From positions 1,718,015 through 1,782,014 of the forward strand of contig NZ_OESG01000014.1 in NCBI RefSeq assembly GCF_900240945.1: a stretch of DNA of 64,000 bases, read 5' to 3'. Positions 35,321 to 44,374 of this stretch are shown in pieces. This DNA comes from Mycobacterium sp. 3519A. Lineage in GTDB: Bacteria; Actinomycetota; Actinomycetes; Mycobacteriales; Mycobacteriaceae. Position numbers and translations under genes: made by a program. Below the pieces are notes generated by a model. It did not search any database. It worked only from the letters and a program-made list of their open reading frames with translations, and had not been told where the DNA came from. Each line of letters opens with the position of its first letter. The stretch's first letter is position 1.

Positions 35321-36441
35321 TGCGGACCGCGCTGTGTGACCGCTTCGGCATCGAGTACCCGATCTTCGTCTTCACGCCGTCGGAGAAGGTGGCGGCGGCG
35401 GTCAGCAAGGCGGGCGGCCTCGGGGTGCTCGGATGCGTGCGGTTCAACGACGCCGACGACCTCGAGAACGTGCTTCGCTGGATGGACGAGAACACCGACG
35501 GCAAGCCGTACGGCGTCGACGTGGTGATGCCTGCCCAGGTGCCGCAGGAGGGTTCGGCCGTCGACATCGACAAGCTGATCCCGCAGAGCCATCGCGACTT
35601 CGTCGCCAAAACCCTTGCCGATCTTGGCGTTCCGCCGCTGCCGGAAGACGGCGAGCGCAACGAAGGGGTGCTTGGCTGGCTGCACTCGGTGGCGCGTTCG
35701 CACGTCGAGGTGGCGTTGAAGCATCCGATCAAGTTGATCGCCAACGCTCTTGGCTCGCCGCCGAAGGACGTCATCGACCAGGCGCATGGGGCCGGTGTCC
35801 CGGTTGCCGCGCTGGCAGGCAGCGCCAAACACGCGCAACGCCATGTGGACAACGGTGTCGACATCGTCGTCGCGCAGGGTCACGAGGCCGGCGGGCACAC
35901 CGGCGAGATCGGGTCGATGGTGCTGTGGCCTGAGATCGTCGACGCGTTGGGCGGCAGGGCGCCGGTGCTCGCGGCGGGCGGTATCGGTACCGGCAGGCAG
36001 GTCGCCGCAGCGTTGGCCCTTGGCGCGCAAGGGGTCTGGATGGGCTCGGCGTTCCTGACGTCGGCCGAGTACGACCTCGGGCACCGCAAACCCACCGGCG
36101 TGTCGACGATCCAGGAGGCGCTGCTGCGAGCCACCTCCAGCGATACGGTGCGCCGCCGCATCTACACCGGCAAGCCGGCCCGCCTGCTCAAGTCTCGATG
36201 GACCGACGCATGGGACGCCCCCGACGCGCCGGAGCCATTGCCGATGCCGTTGCAGAACATCCTCGTCAGCGAGGCCCATCAGCGGATGAACGAGTCCGAC
36301 AACCCGGACACCGTCGCGATGCCGGTAGGCCAGATCGTCGGCCGGATGAACGAGATCCGGCCGGTGGCCGACATCATCGCCGAGCTGGTCGCGGGTTTCG
36401 AGGACGCCACGCGCAAGCTCGACGAAATCCGCGAGGGTTAG
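35320..36441 (+). CDS. Nitronate monooxygenase-like flavoprotein
   Basis: A 373-residue TIM-barrel FMN protein of the 2-nitropropane dioxygenase family. It has FGIEYPIFVFTPSEKVAAAV at the start, GHEAGGHTG in the phosphate-binding half, and APVLAAGGIGTGRQVAAALALGAQGVWMGSAF. The start is ATG 35320 or the GTG at 35317 (GTGATG), overlapping the fadD19 stop. In M. tuberculosis a related protein (Rv3553) belongs to sterol ring C/D degradation, so a role as an enoyl-CoA or keto-steroid reductase-like enzyme is as likely as nitronate oxidation. Confidence 0.85.
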   Translation: MRTALCDRFGIEYPIFVFTPSEKVAAAVSKAGGLGVLGCVRFNDADDLENVLRWMDENTDGKPYGVDVVMPAQVPQEGSAVDIDKLIPQSHRDFVAKTLADLGVPPLPEDGERNEGVLGWLHSVARSHVEVALKHPIKLIANALGSPPKDVIDQAHGAGVPVAALAGSAKHAQRHVDNGVDIVVAQGHEAGGHTGEIGSMVLWPEIVDALGGRAPVLAAGGIGTGRQVAAALALGAQGVWMGSAFLTSAEYDLGHRKPTGVSTIQEALLRATSSDTVRRRIYTGKPARLLKSRWTDAWDAPDAPEPLPMPLQNILVSEAHQRMNESDNPDTVAMPVGQIVGRMNEIRPVADIIAELVAGFEDATRKLDEIREG

Positions 36442-36566
36442 CTAGAGTCCCGCTGAGTTGGCCGCCGCACTGGATCGGCTCGCTTAGCCTGGAATCGCGA
36501 AAGATACGTTTCGCAGAGAAAGTTCGAGTGGACATCTGCAAAACGTCACTTTCGACGATCGCAGGG

Positions 36567-37226
36567 TCACGGCGTGATCTTGGTGTCCGAATCCGTCACA
36601 TCGGTCGCCGCGCCGACGATCTCCTTCTCGGCCTCCAGACCGTCGGCGTTGAGTTGCAGCACGTAGACCCCGTCCTTCTCGGGAATGACGACCGTCTTCT
36701 GCGCGACGACCTTCGTCTGGCCGTCCTGCGTCCACGTGCCGCTGAGCTGGACCGCGCGGTAGTTGCCGAGAGTGCTGGGCCGGGCCGCGCTCATCGGCTT
36801 CCAGCCCGGGAGGTTGGTGAGCTCACCGGGCGCGACGTCGAGGATCTTCTGCGGGTCGACCCTGCCGGTCAGCTTGGACATCAGCGCGACGATGCTTGGC
36901 GTGTAGTCACCGGCGCCCGGACCCTTGTAAACGAGTGCGCCGTAAGCCCAATCAGGTGTATCGGAATCCGCGTCCGCCCAGCCGGCCGGTGGCGTCAGAT
37001 CGATTTTGGGTGACCCCGCGTCGCCGTGCTTGACCGGCGTCTCCTGGATGTTGTTCTCCGCGATGTAGCTGGCGATCGTCGGCTGCGGGCCCTTGGCGGT
37101 TGTCGACGAATGGGTGGGCGGCGTCGAGGCGGTGGGTGCCGTCTTGGTGTCAGAGCCGCAGCCGGACAGCACGATCGCGATCCCGGCGACTACCGCGGCG
37201 GCACCACCGATGGCTGCGCGCTTCAC
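36567..37226 (-). CDS. LpqN/LpqT-family lipoprotein
   Basis: A 219-residue lipoprotein. The signal peptide ends in the lipobox VLSGC (Cys23), followed by a Thr/Ser/Pro-rich linker to about residue 45. The domain after it starts PTIASYIAENNIQETPV and contains PPAGWADADSDTPDWAYGALVY, which I recognise from the mycobacterial LpqN/LpqT/proline-rich 28 kDa antigen family. Function unknown; related proteins have been linked to cell-envelope or host interactions. Between 36442 and 36566 I see no gene. Confidence 0.82.
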   Translation of the reverse strand: MKRAAIGGAAAVVAGIAIVLSGCGSDTKTAPTASTPPTHSSTTAKGPQPTIASYIAENNIQETPVKHGDAGSPKIDLTPPAGWADADSDTPDWAYGALVYKGPGAGDYTPSIVALMSKLTGRVDPQKILDVAPGELTNLPGWKPMSAARPSTLGNYRAVQLSGTWTQDGQTKVVAQKTVVIPEKDGVYVLQLNADGLEAEKEIVGAATDVTDSDTKITP

Positions 37227-37353
37227 GAAAAAGACTCCTGTCAGTCCGGTGCCGGCGGTCGCCGACGTGGCGAGGCTAGCCGGTGGTCCTGAAAGTCAGC
37301 TTTGTCCGATTTGTTCACGACGGGTCCGCGCCCGCCCGCCTAGCGTGCTGGGC

Positions 37354-37752
37354 ATGGACATTGCGCTCACTTCAGCCGTTTTCCAGGTGTTCGCCAGCGA
37401 CCTGGCCCGTTCGATCGAGTTCTACCGACTCCTCGGCCTGCCGGTGCCGGACCCGGAGGTGCCGCACGTGGCGGTCGAGTTGCCCGGCGGAAATACCCTC
37501 TCGCTCGACACAGACGAGACGATCGCCGGAATGCACCCAGGCTGGACACCGCCACCGCCCTCGGCGGGCAGGCTGGCGCTGGCGCTTGGCGTCGGGTCGC
37601 CCGCGCAGGTCGACGCGCTGTTCGAGAAGGTGACCGCGGCGGGGCATGCCGGTCCGTTGGCGCCCTACGACGCGCCGTGGGGGATGCGTTACGCGACCGT
37701 CGCCGACCCGGACGGCAACTGGGTCGACGTGTTCGCCGCACTACCGTCCTGA
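37354..37752 (+). CDS. VOC-family protein (glyoxalase/bleomycin-resistance fold)
   Basis: A 132-residue protein with two paired beta-alpha-beta-beta-beta modules. FYRLLGLPVPDPEVPHVAVELPGG marks the first half, and RYATVADPDGNWVDVFAAL marks the second, a standard VOC ending. Metal ligands could not be fully assigned. A TAGCGT -10-like box ends 7 bases before the ATG, so it may be leaderless. The end overlaps the convergent AraC-family gene by 64 bases. Confidence 0.85.
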   Translation: MDIALTSAVFQVFASDLARSIEFYRLLGLPVPDPEVPHVAVELPGGNTLSLDTDETIAGMHPGWTPPPPSAGRLALALGVGSPAQVDALFEKVTAAGHAGPLAPYDAPWGMRYATVADPDGNWVDVFAALPS

Positions 37753-38417
37753 CGGAAAGACGCAAGCGGGACACCCGCGAGGTTGCGCACTTCGCGGTGC
37801 AGATGCGGTTGGTCCGCATACCCGGCGCGGGCGGCCACCTCGCCGGGCGGCAGGCCGCGATCCAACAGCACAAGCGCGCGCCGGAATCGCAGGATGCGAC
37901 GCAACATCGCCGGACCGTAGCCGTACACCGAAGCGCATTGGCGCTGCAGGCTTCGACGCGACCAACCGATTTCACTCGCGATGTCACCGACCGCGCACCC
38001 CGCGGCCACCCTGCTGGTGACGAACTGCAGGAGCGGTAGCGGCCACGGCGCCGTCTCGACGGTTGGTTCCCGCGATGCCAGGGCCGTTGCCAGGTCGGTC
38101 AGCGACGCGTGCCGGGACAGTCCGCTGCGCAGTTCGGCCAGGGGCACGCGCTCGTTGCGCAATTCGGCAGCGGGTACGCCAAGCAGGCGCGGCAGCGTGC
38201 CCGGATGAAACCGCAAGCCCACGAACGGTTCTCCATCGCGCGGACTGACCGATGCGCTGGTGTCGGGTCCGGCCACCACGACGCGGCCGTTCATGCGTAT
38301 CAGGTCCATACAGCCGTCGGGCAGCACACGCACCTCTTCGGCGGGGCCATCCACCACCCACGCGCATTCGACCAGGTCGCGCAGCGCGTTCGGGGGCAGA
38401 AACTCGCGATAGCCCAC
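37689..38417 (-). CDS. AraC-family transcriptional regulator
   Basis: A 242-residue regulator with an N-terminal domain of the DUF6597-like type (LRDLVECAWVVDG, LPDGCMDLI, VGLRFHPGTLPRLLG) and a C-terminal AraC double helix-turn-helix (VGDIASEIGWSRRSLQRQC and PGEVAARAGYADQPHLHREV). The GTG at 38417 is chosen because the longer TTG at 38447 would overlap the divergent gene. The gene overlaps the VOC gene tail to tail, so the VOC gene may be its target. The AraC fold here does not imply arabinose. Confidence 0.8.
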   Translation of the reverse strand: MGYREFLPPNALRDLVECAWVVDGPAEEVRVLPDGCMDLIRMNGRVVVAGPDTSASVSPRDGEPFVGLRFHPGTLPRLLGVPAAELRNERVPLAELRSGLSRHASLTDLATALASREPTVETAPWPLPLLQFVTSRVAAGCAVGDIASEIGWSRRSLQRQCASVYGYGPAMLRRILRFRRALVLLDRGLPPGEVAARAGYADQPHLHREVRNLAGVPLASFRQDGSAANTSTQLPSGSATVA

Positions 38418-38428
38418 GGTGGCCAGGT

Positions 38429-38434
38429 TACCGT
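38429..38434 (+). promoter_or_regulatory. Putative leaderless -10 box
   Basis: TACCGT ends 6 bases before the ATG at 38441 with no ribosome-binding site between, the same spacing as at 3965, 20056 and 29634. Confidence 0.4.
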
Positions 38435-38440
38435 TGCCCC

Positions 38441-39016
38441 ATGACAACGGCGGAGGAGCGCATTGTCCTCACCCGCTGGAGCCCGTGGATGGCATTCGGT
38501 GTGCTGGCGGTGACGGCGGCGTTGGCCGCCGGACCGCTGATCACGCTGTTGTCGGGCACGACTACGCGCGTCGAACAGGCGGTCATGGGCGTGCTCACCG
38601 TCGTCTTCGCCATCCCGTTTCTATGGACGGCGTGGCGGGTGCCGAAGACATTGCGCGGCATGGGTATTGCGATCGATGACGAAGGAATCCACCCGTTCGA
38701 CGGCAGGCGAGGCGACACGATCGAATGGTCGGAGATCGCGGCTGTCGGTTTCGGCTCGTACGAAGGCACCTACCGCGGCATCAAGACCAAGACATTGTCG
38801 GCTTTGGAAATCTATTTGACACAACCGGATTTCGCGGCTGGACGGCGACGTATACGCGGTGACTGGCATCGCGTCGATCCACCGGCAGCGGGCTACTCCT
38901 CAGGCTGCTTCCGTTACAACGTCTCGCCGTACGGCGACGACGCGGCGCGCGTCGAGAATGCAGTGCGCCGCTACCGCCCTCAGTTGTGGAGCGGCCCATT
39001 CGTCCATGAACGTTGA
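38441..39016 (+). CDS. Membrane protein with PH-like domain
   Basis: A 191-residue protein of unknown function. Two hydrophobic helices (about residues 15-40 and 48-66) are followed by a soluble domain with GIAIDDEGIHPFDGRRGDTI and EWSEIAAVGFGSYEG, which looks like the bacterial PH-type (bPH) fold often found in small mycobacterial membrane proteins. The start is ATG 38441, supported by the TACCGT box 6 bases upstream. The end overlaps convergent fadD17 by 37 bases. Confidence 0.7.
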   Translation: MTTAEERIVLTRWSPWMAFGVLAVTAALAAGPLITLLSGTTTRVEQAVMGVLTVVFAIPFLWTAWRVPKTLRGMGIAIDDEGIHPFDGRRGDTIEWSEIAAVGFGSYEGTYRGIKTKTLSALEIYLTQPDFAAGRRRIRGDWHRVDPPAAGYSSGCFRYNVSPYGDDAARVENAVRRYRPQLWSGPFVHER

Positions 39017-40518
39017 CGTTCGATCGGGTGCACCGGGTCCTTGCACTCGGTGCCCTCGGCCTGGAGCTGCCGTTTGACCACCTTGAAGGTCTCGGTCCTC
39101 GGCAGCTCCGTGCCGACGCGGACGAACGACGGCCATTGCTTGGGCCCGAGATCCGACTGCTCGGCCAGGAAGGTCCTGAACTCGTCGGCGTCGAATCGTG
39201 CGCCGTCGCGCAACACCACCGCAGCCATCACCTGATCGCCGACATCGGGGGCGGGGATGCCGTACACCGCCACTTCGACCACATCGGGATGACGCAGCAG
39301 CACGCGTTCTATCGGGGCAGACCCGAGATTTTCGCCGTCCACCCGCAACCAGTCGCCGAGCCTCCCCGCGAAGTACGCGTAGCCGTTCTCGTCGCGGTAG
39401 GCGAGGTCGCCGCTGTGATAGACGCCGTCGCGCATCCGTTCGGCCTCGGCATCGGGATCGTTGTAATAACCCTCGAAACGTCCTGCGTCCGAGGTGTTCA
39501 CCAGCTCACCGGTCACGCCGGCCGGGCACGGCTCGCCGGTCTGGACATCGATGATCTCGGTGCCCGGCGGCAGTGGGCCCAGCGCCCCCGGCGGAGTGTC
39601 CGGCGTTCGGCCGATCGCGATGCCGCCCTCCGTCGACCCGAACCCGTCCATCACCACGGTGTTGAACCGCTCGGCGAACCGCTCGACATCCGCCGGTGCG
39701 CCCTCGTTCCCGTACACCGCGCGCAGCGGATTGTCCGCGTCGTCGGGGCGCTCGGGAGTGGCGAGCACATAGGACAGCGGCTTGCCGACGTAATTGGCGT
39801 ACGTGGCACGAAAGCGTCGGACATCGGGCATGAATTGCGACGCGGAGAACTTGCGCCGCAACGCAAGTGAGCCACCGCACGCGACCGCCACCGACCAACC
39901 GACCAGTACCGCGTTCGAATGGAACAGCGGCATCGACACGTAGCAGATGTCGGCTGTCCCGAGCGAGAAGCGTTGCGTCATCATCGCGCCCGCAATGCCG
40001 ACCTTGCCCTGGCTGCATTTCACGGCCTTGGGGTCACCGCTGGTGCCCGACGTGTAGATCAGCATGAACAGGTCGCCGGGGTCCGCGTCGTACGGTTCGA
40101 CCGGGACGTCGTAAAAGGCGGCGACCTCGTTCGCCCACCCCGGCGAGTCGACGTCGACGTAGTCGCCGTCCAGGCCGTCGGCCGATGCCGAATCCGCCAG
40201 CACCACTTGGCAATCCGCATGTGCAACGTCGCGAGCCAGGGCCGCGCCACGCCGCACCGGGTTCAGGCCCACCGGCACGATCCCTGTCAGCGCCGCCGCG
40301 ACCAGCACAGCGGAGAACACCGGCGTGTTCTGCAGCAGCACACCCACGTGCGGCGGCTTGCCCGGATCAAGGCGTGCCCGCAACGCCGCAGCGATCGCGG
40401 CGCCCTGCTGGATGTGGTCACGCCAACTGGTGAAGGTGTCCTCGAAGTACACCCCCCGCTCGTCGACGTCGATCAGCGGGGCCAGCAGTTCGGTGACGGT
40501 CGGCAGGCCTTCAGCCAC
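38980..40518 (-). CDS. fadD17: Steroid-CoA ligase FadD17
   Basis: Acyl-CoA synthetase, 512 residues, that in M. tuberculosis activates C24 steroid acids carrying the five-carbon side chain. The ATP loop is YTSGTSGDPKAVKC, the adenine region MDGFGSTEGGIAIG, and the hinge and lysine region YFAGRLGDWLRVDGENLG. It follows fadE27 with only 3 bases between, so fadE26-fadE27-fadD17 form one operon driven from the KstR site at 42880. The 37-base overlap with the convergent gene lies in the last 12 codons. Confidence 0.92.
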   Translation of the reverse strand: MAEGLPTVTELLAPLIDVDERGVYFEDTFTSWRDHIQQGAAIAAALRARLDPGKPPHVGVLLQNTPVFSAVLVAAALTGIVPVGLNPVRRGAALARDVAHADCQVVLADSASADGLDGDYVDVDSPGWANEVAAFYDVPVEPYDADPGDLFMLIYTSGTSGDPKAVKCSQGKVGIAGAMMTQRFSLGTADICYVSMPLFHSNAVLVGWSVAVACGGSLALRRKFSASQFMPDVRRFRATYANYVGKPLSYVLATPERPDDADNPLRAVYGNEGAPADVERFAERFNTVVMDGFGSTEGGIAIGRTPDTPPGALGPLPPGTEIIDVQTGEPCPAGVTGELVNTSDAGRFEGYYNDPDAEAERMRDGVYHSGDLAYRDENGYAYFAGRLGDWLRVDGENLGSAPIERVLLRHPDVVEVAVYGIPAPDVGDQVMAAVVLRDGARFDADEFRTFLAEQSDLGPKQWPSFVRVGTELPRTETFKVVKRQLQAEGTECKDPVHPIERQRSWTNGPLHN

Positions 40519-40521
40519 GAG

Positions 40522-41613
40522 TCACGCTGGGGTATCGGCTAATTCGCGGCCGATGCGCAACAGCTGGCCAGTCGCACTGCCGACGGCGAATTCGTTCTGC
40601 TTGGCCGCCAGGAAGTACCGGTGCACCGGGTGGTCGAGGTCGATGCCGACGCCTCCGTGCACATGAACGGTGGTGTGCGCGACGCGATGACCGGCGTCGG
40701 CCGCCCAGAATGCGGCCGTGTTGACGTCGATGTCCGCCGGAAGATCCTCGGACAGCCGCCAAGCCGCCTGTGTCACCGTCAGGCGCAGCGCCTTGACGTT
40801 GATGTAGTCGTCGGCCAGTCGCGACGACACGGCCTGGAAGCTGCCGATCGGCCGGTCGAACTGCTCACGCTCACGCGCGTATTGCGCGGTGAGCTCCAAC
40901 GCCCGGTCGAGCACCCCCAGTTGGTATGCGCTGCGGCCGAGAGCTCCGTGGGTGGTCAGCCACCCGAGAACGTCCTCGCCGCCGACGACCCGATCCGATT
41001 CGACACCCTGCAGTTCGAGGTGGCCGACGCTGCCCAGACCGGTGGTGTCCAGACTGGTCACCGTCACCCCGGCATCGCCCTTGGGGATCACGAAGACCTT
41101 GATGCCTGAATCGGTTTCCGCCGGAACCAGGAACGCATCTGCCACGGGCCCGAAACCGATCTGGGTACGGGCGCCTGTCAGCGTGTACCCGGCGGCGGAA
41201 CCGGTGGCCTTCACCGGGCCCTCGCCCATCTCGCCGTCGAGCGCGACCGCGAGGATCTTCTCCCCGCTGACCGCGGGCTGCGCCCATTCCTGTTGCAGCG
41301 CCTCGGAGCCGAACTTCGCCAGTGCGCCCGCGCCGAGCACCACCGAATCCAGGTAAGGCACCGCGGCCAACTGGCGGCCCAGCGCCTCGAGCACCGCCAC
41401 CTGCTCCAGCACGCCGAAACCGCCGCCGCCCACCGACTCCGGCGCGGCGGCCGACAGGATGTCAGCCTCGATCAGCTTGGCCCACAGGTCGCGGTCGAAC
41501 CGTTCGTCGAGCTTGTCGAGCTCACGCTGGTGTTCGTTGGTGCAGACCGAGTCGGTGATGGTGCGGGCCAGACCGCCCAGATCCTGAGCGGCTTCCGTCG
41601 TCTTGAAATCCAT
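40522..41613 (-). CDS. fadE27: Acyl-CoA dehydrogenase FadE27 (ChsE5)
   Basis: Partner subunit of the FadE26/FadE27 alpha2beta2 acyl-CoA dehydrogenase, which introduces the first double bond into the steroid side-chain CoA ester. The 363 residues show the ACAD fold with YAREREQFDRPIGSFQAV and HVHGGVGIDLDHPVHRYF. The catalytic glutamate found in homotetrameric ACADs is not obvious, as expected if activity depends on the heteromer. It lies 8 bases after fadE26. Confidence 0.92.
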   Translation of the reverse strand: MDFKTTEAAQDLGGLARTITDSVCTNEHQRELDKLDERFDRDLWAKLIEADILSAAAPESVGGGGFGVLEQVAVLEALGRQLAAVPYLDSVVLGAGALAKFGSEALQQEWAQPAVSGEKILAVALDGEMGEGPVKATGSAAGYTLTGARTQIGFGPVADAFLVPAETDSGIKVFVIPKGDAGVTVTSLDTTGLGSVGHLELQGVESDRVVGGEDVLGWLTTHGALGRSAYQLGVLDRALELTAQYAREREQFDRPIGSFQAVSSRLADDYINVKALRLTVTQAAWRLSEDLPADIDVNTAAFWAADAGHRVAHTTVHVHGGVGIDLDHPVHRYFLAAKQNEFAVGSATGQLLRIGRELADTPA

Positions 41614-41621
41614 GATGTTCC

Positions 41622-42812
41622 TTACCGATTGACGCGGGGCAGGCCGAGGGCGACCATTCCGATGATGTCGCGTTGAATCTCATTCGTGCCGCCGCCGAAC
41701 GTCAGAATCAGGCAGCTGCGGTGCATGCGTTCGACACGTCCGCGAAGCAGCGCGCCGGGGGAGTTCGTGCGCAGCGTGCCTGCCGTGCCGAGCACCTCCA
41801 TCAGCAGTCGGTACGCCTCGGTGGCGAGTTCGGTGCCGTACACCTTGGCCGCCGACGCATCTGCGGGCGACGGTGCGGCGTCGTCGGAGGACGCGAGTTC
41901 CCAGTTGATCAGCTTGAGCACCTCGGCCTTGGCGTGCACGCGGGCCAGGTTCAGCTGCACCCACTCCGAGTCGATCACCCGATTGCCATGGATGTCCTTG
42001 GTGTTCTGCGCCCAATCGCGAACACCGTTGAGCGCCAGGAAGATCGGCTGCGCCGACACGAGCGCGACGCGTTCGTGGTTGAGCTGGTTGGTGACCAGTT
42101 TCCAGCCGGCGTTCTCCTCGCCGACCAGGTTGCTGGTGGGCACCCTGACGTCCTGGTAGTAGGTGGCGCTGGTGTCGACACCCGCCATGGTGTGCACCGG
42201 CGTCCACGAGAAGCCCTCGGCGGTGGTCGGCACGATGAGCATCGAGATGCCGCGATGCTTCTTGGCTTCCGGGTTGGTGCGCACGGCCAGCCACACGTAG
42301 TCCGCGTACGCGATCAGGCTGGTCCACATCTTCTGGCCGTTGATGACGTAGTCGTCCCCGTCACGCACCGCCGTGGTGCGCAGCGCGGCGAGGTCGGTGC
42401 CTGCGCCGGGCTCGGAGTAGCCGATCGAGAAGTGCAGTTCGCCCGCGGCGATCTTGGGCAGGAAGAACTTCTTCTGCTCGTCGCTGCCGAAATGCATGAT
42501 CGTCGGCGCGACGCTGTTGATGGTCAGGAACGGCACGGGAACGTTCGCGATTGCGGCTTCGTCGTTGAAGATCAGGCTGTCCATCGGCGAGCGCTCCTGC
42601 CCGCCGTACTCCTTGGGCCAGTTCAGCGTCAGCCAGCCGTCCTTACCCATCTGCGCGACCGTCTCGCGGTAGACGTTGCCTCGGCCCATCTCGCCGCCGT
42701 CGCCGGCGCTCAGCGCCTCGGCGCGCTCCGGCGTCATGAGTTTGGTGAAGTAGGACCGCAGTTCGCGGCGCAACTCCTCCTGCTCCGGGGTGTAGCCGAT
42801 CCGCATCGCCAT
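41622..42812 (-). CDS. fadE26: Acyl-CoA dehydrogenase FadE26 (ChsE4)
   Basis: Alpha-type subunit of the same dehydrogenase, 396 residues. It contains GYSEPGAGTDLAALRTTAV, the FAD and substrate loop, and ends LTFGGGTNEIQRDIIGMVAL, the typical ACAD C terminus. The ATG at 42812 (MAMRIGYTPEQEELRREL) is chosen over a more upstream start because the upstream residues do not resemble the family. A KstR operator lies 67 bases upstream. Confidence 0.93.
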   Translation of the reverse strand: MAMRIGYTPEQEELRRELRSYFTKLMTPERAEALSAGDGGEMGRGNVYRETVAQMGKDGWLTLNWPKEYGGQERSPMDSLIFNDEAAIANVPVPFLTINSVAPTIMHFGSDEQKKFFLPKIAAGELHFSIGYSEPGAGTDLAALRTTAVRDGDDYVINGQKMWTSLIAYADYVWLAVRTNPEAKKHRGISMLIVPTTAEGFSWTPVHTMAGVDTSATYYQDVRVPTSNLVGEENAGWKLVTNQLNHERVALVSAQPIFLALNGVRDWAQNTKDIHGNRVIDSEWVQLNLARVHAKAEVLKLINWELASSDDAAPSPADASAAKVYGTELATEAYRLLMEVLGTAGTLRTNSPGALLRGRVERMHRSCLILTFGGGTNEIQRDIIGMVALGLPRVNR

Positions 42813-42879
42813 GTCCTCACTTCGGGGGTACTTCTGGTGTATTAAGAAAGCCGTCAGGTGGCCCGCTTTCACCCCCGGT

Positions 42880-42893
42880 TGTAACACGTTCTA
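42880..42893. promoter_or_regulatory. KstR operator between fadE26 and fdxD
   Basis: TGTAACACGTTCTA is a full KstR match, identical to the site at 33643. It faces the fadE26-fadE27-fadD17 operon on the minus strand and fdxD-hsd4A on the plus strand. Confidence 0.92.
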
Positions 42894-42957
42894 GTCTTGG
42901 GGTCTAGGCCGGTGCCGCACTGGCGCGCATACCCGCGTCGACCACGAGGAGGTTCTC

Positions 42958-43149
42958 ATGCGAGTGGAAGTGGACCGCGACCGCTGTGAGGGCAACGCCG
43001 TTTGCGTCGGAATCGCCCCCGACCTGTTCGAACTCGATGACGACGATTACGCCGTCGTGAAGGCCGACCCGGTGCCGGCCGACCGGGAGGACGTGGCGGA
43101 GCAGTCGATCAACGAGTGCCCACGAGCTGCCCTGATCCGCAGAGACTAG
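42958..43149 (+). CDS. fdxD: Ferredoxin FdxD, [3Fe-4S] type
   Basis: A 63-residue small ferredoxin. Cys10, Cys16 and Cys54 (RCEGNAVCVG, NECPRAA) are the three ligands of a [3Fe-4S] cluster; the usual fourth cysteine is replaced. Such ferredoxins deliver electrons to P450s, here plausibly CYP142. GAGGAGG lies 7 bases before the ATG. It is followed 13 bases later by hsd4A. Counterpart of Rv3503c. Confidence 0.92.
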   Translation: MRVEVDRDRCEGNAVCVGIAPDLFELDDDDYAVVKADPVPADREDVAEQSINECPRAALIRRD

Positions 43150-43162
43150 AGGTATTCATAAA

Positions 43163-44113
43163 GTGACTGTTTCGCAGGACGCGACCGATCTGTCCGGACT
43201 GGTCGCGGTGGTGACCGGTGCGGCCGCGGGCCTCGGCCGGGCCGAGGCCGTCGGACTTGCCCGCGCGGGCGCGACGCTCGTCGTCAACGACATCCCCGGC
43301 GCGCTCGACAAGTCCGACGTCATCGACGAGATCACGGCGGCGGGCGCCAAAGCCGTCGCCGTGGCCGGAGACATCAGCGAGCGTTCGACGGCCGACGAAT
43401 TGGTCGAGACCGCCGACGGTCTCGGTGGTCTCGGCATCGTCGTCAACAACGCCGGCATCACCCGCGACAAGATGCTGTTCAACATGTCCGACGAGGACTG
43501 GGACACCGTGATCGCCGTCCACCTGCGCGGCCACTTCCTGTTGACCCGCAACGCGGCCACGTACTGGCGGGCCAAAGCCAAAGCCGGAGCCGGAAGGCCG
43601 GCGACATCAGGCAACAGCGACGGCACCGTGTACGGCCGCATCATCAACACCTCCTCGGAGGCGGGACTGGCAGGGCCGGTCGGGCAGGCCAACTACGGGG
43701 CGGCCAAGGCCGGCATCACCGCGCTGACGCTGACCGCGGCGCGCGCGCTGGAGCGTTACGGGGTGCGGGCGAACGCGATCGCGCCCCGCGCCCGCACCGC
43801 GATGACCGCTGACGTTTTCGGTGACTCACCTGAACTGGCCGACGGGCAGATCGACCCGCTGTCGCCCGAGCACGTCGTCAACCTCGTGCGCTTCCTGGCA
43901 TCGCCCGCGTCAAGAAACGTCAACGGCCAGTTGTTCATCGTCTATGGTCCGACAGTGAGCCTTGTTGCGGCACCGACGGCCGAGCACCGGTTCAGTGCGG
44001 AATCCGACGCGTGGGACCCGGCGGACCTGTCGACAACACTCGAGAATTACTTTGCTAATCGCGATTTCGAGCGCAATTTCTCGGCGACGGCACTGATGTC
44101 CCAGGGAGAATGA
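43163..44113 (+). CDS. hsd4A: Short-chain dehydrogenase Hsd4A, steroid side-chain beta-hydroxyacyl-CoA dehydrogenase
   Basis: A 316-residue SDR with the cofactor loop TGAAAGLG, NNAGITRD, the catalytic serine in INTSSEAGL and the YxxxK pair in YGAAK. A C-terminal extension of about 50 residues follows the usual SDR fold. Hsd4A homologues oxidise the beta-hydroxyacyl-CoA (and 17-beta-hydroxyl) of side-chain intermediates. It starts with GTG at 43163, 13 bases after fdxD, under the KstR site at 42880. Counterpart of Rv3502c. Confidence 0.92.
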   Translation: MTVSQDATDLSGLVAVVTGAAAGLGRAEAVGLARAGATLVVNDIPGALDKSDVIDEITAAGAKAVAVAGDISERSTADELVETADGLGGLGIVVNNAGITRDKMLFNMSDEDWDTVIAVHLRGHFLLTRNAATYWRAKAKAGAGRPATSGNSDGTVYGRIINTSSEAGLAGPVGQANYGAAKAGITALTLTAARALERYGVRANAIAPRARTAMTADVFGDSPELADGQIDPLSPEHVVNLVRFLASPASRNVNGQLFIVYGPTVSLVAAPTAEHRFSAESDAWDPADLSTTLENYFANRDFERNFSATALMSQGE

Positions 44114-44143
44114 CGTTCTCAGTTCGCCACGCTGTGAGCGAGC

Positions 44144-44157
44144 TAGAACGTGTTACA
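44144..44157. promoter_or_regulatory. KstR operator in the mce4 promoter region
   Basis: TAGAACGTGTTACA matches the KstR consensus fully. It lies in the 261-base gap between hsd4A and the mce4 operon, which holds no gene. The remainder of the gap (44158-44232 and 44247-44374) shows no other feature that I can support. Confidence 0.9.
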
Positions 44158-44232
44158 GAATGATCCAGGTCACAGTGGCCTTGACCTGCGCAAAGGTCAC
44201 AATTTCGACTAGATTTCCTGTTCTTTGACACT

Positions 44233-44246
44233 GCGAACGTGTTCTA
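44233..44246. promoter_or_regulatory. Second, imperfect KstR-like site before mce4
   Basis: GCGAACGTGTTCTA keeps AACnnGTTnnA but has G instead of T at the first position. It is 75 bases downstream of the perfect site and could act with it. A TAGTAT-like stretch follows at about 44249-44254 as a possible -10 element for the mce4 transcript. Confidence 0.65.
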
Positions 44247-44374
44247 GTTAGTATGATCCGGCTCACTACGAGCCACGCTTAACTTAGGGGTGGGAGAACC
44301 GCCGAGCCGAGGAGTCAGAAACTCTTCGCCGTGGCGCACGCGCGAAACCCACCGCACCGAGAACGGAGCCGAGG

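Noticed and set aside
36497..36514. Inverted repeat GCGAAA-6-TTTCGC in the gap after the nitronate-monooxygenase-like gene
   Set aside because: Stem of only 6 base pairs with no T tract on either strand; probably chance.
37689..38417. AraC-family gene as regulator of the arabinose operon
   Set aside because: It lies 23 kb from araBAD, has a different N-terminal domain from arabinose-binding AraC, and the locus has LacI operators instead.
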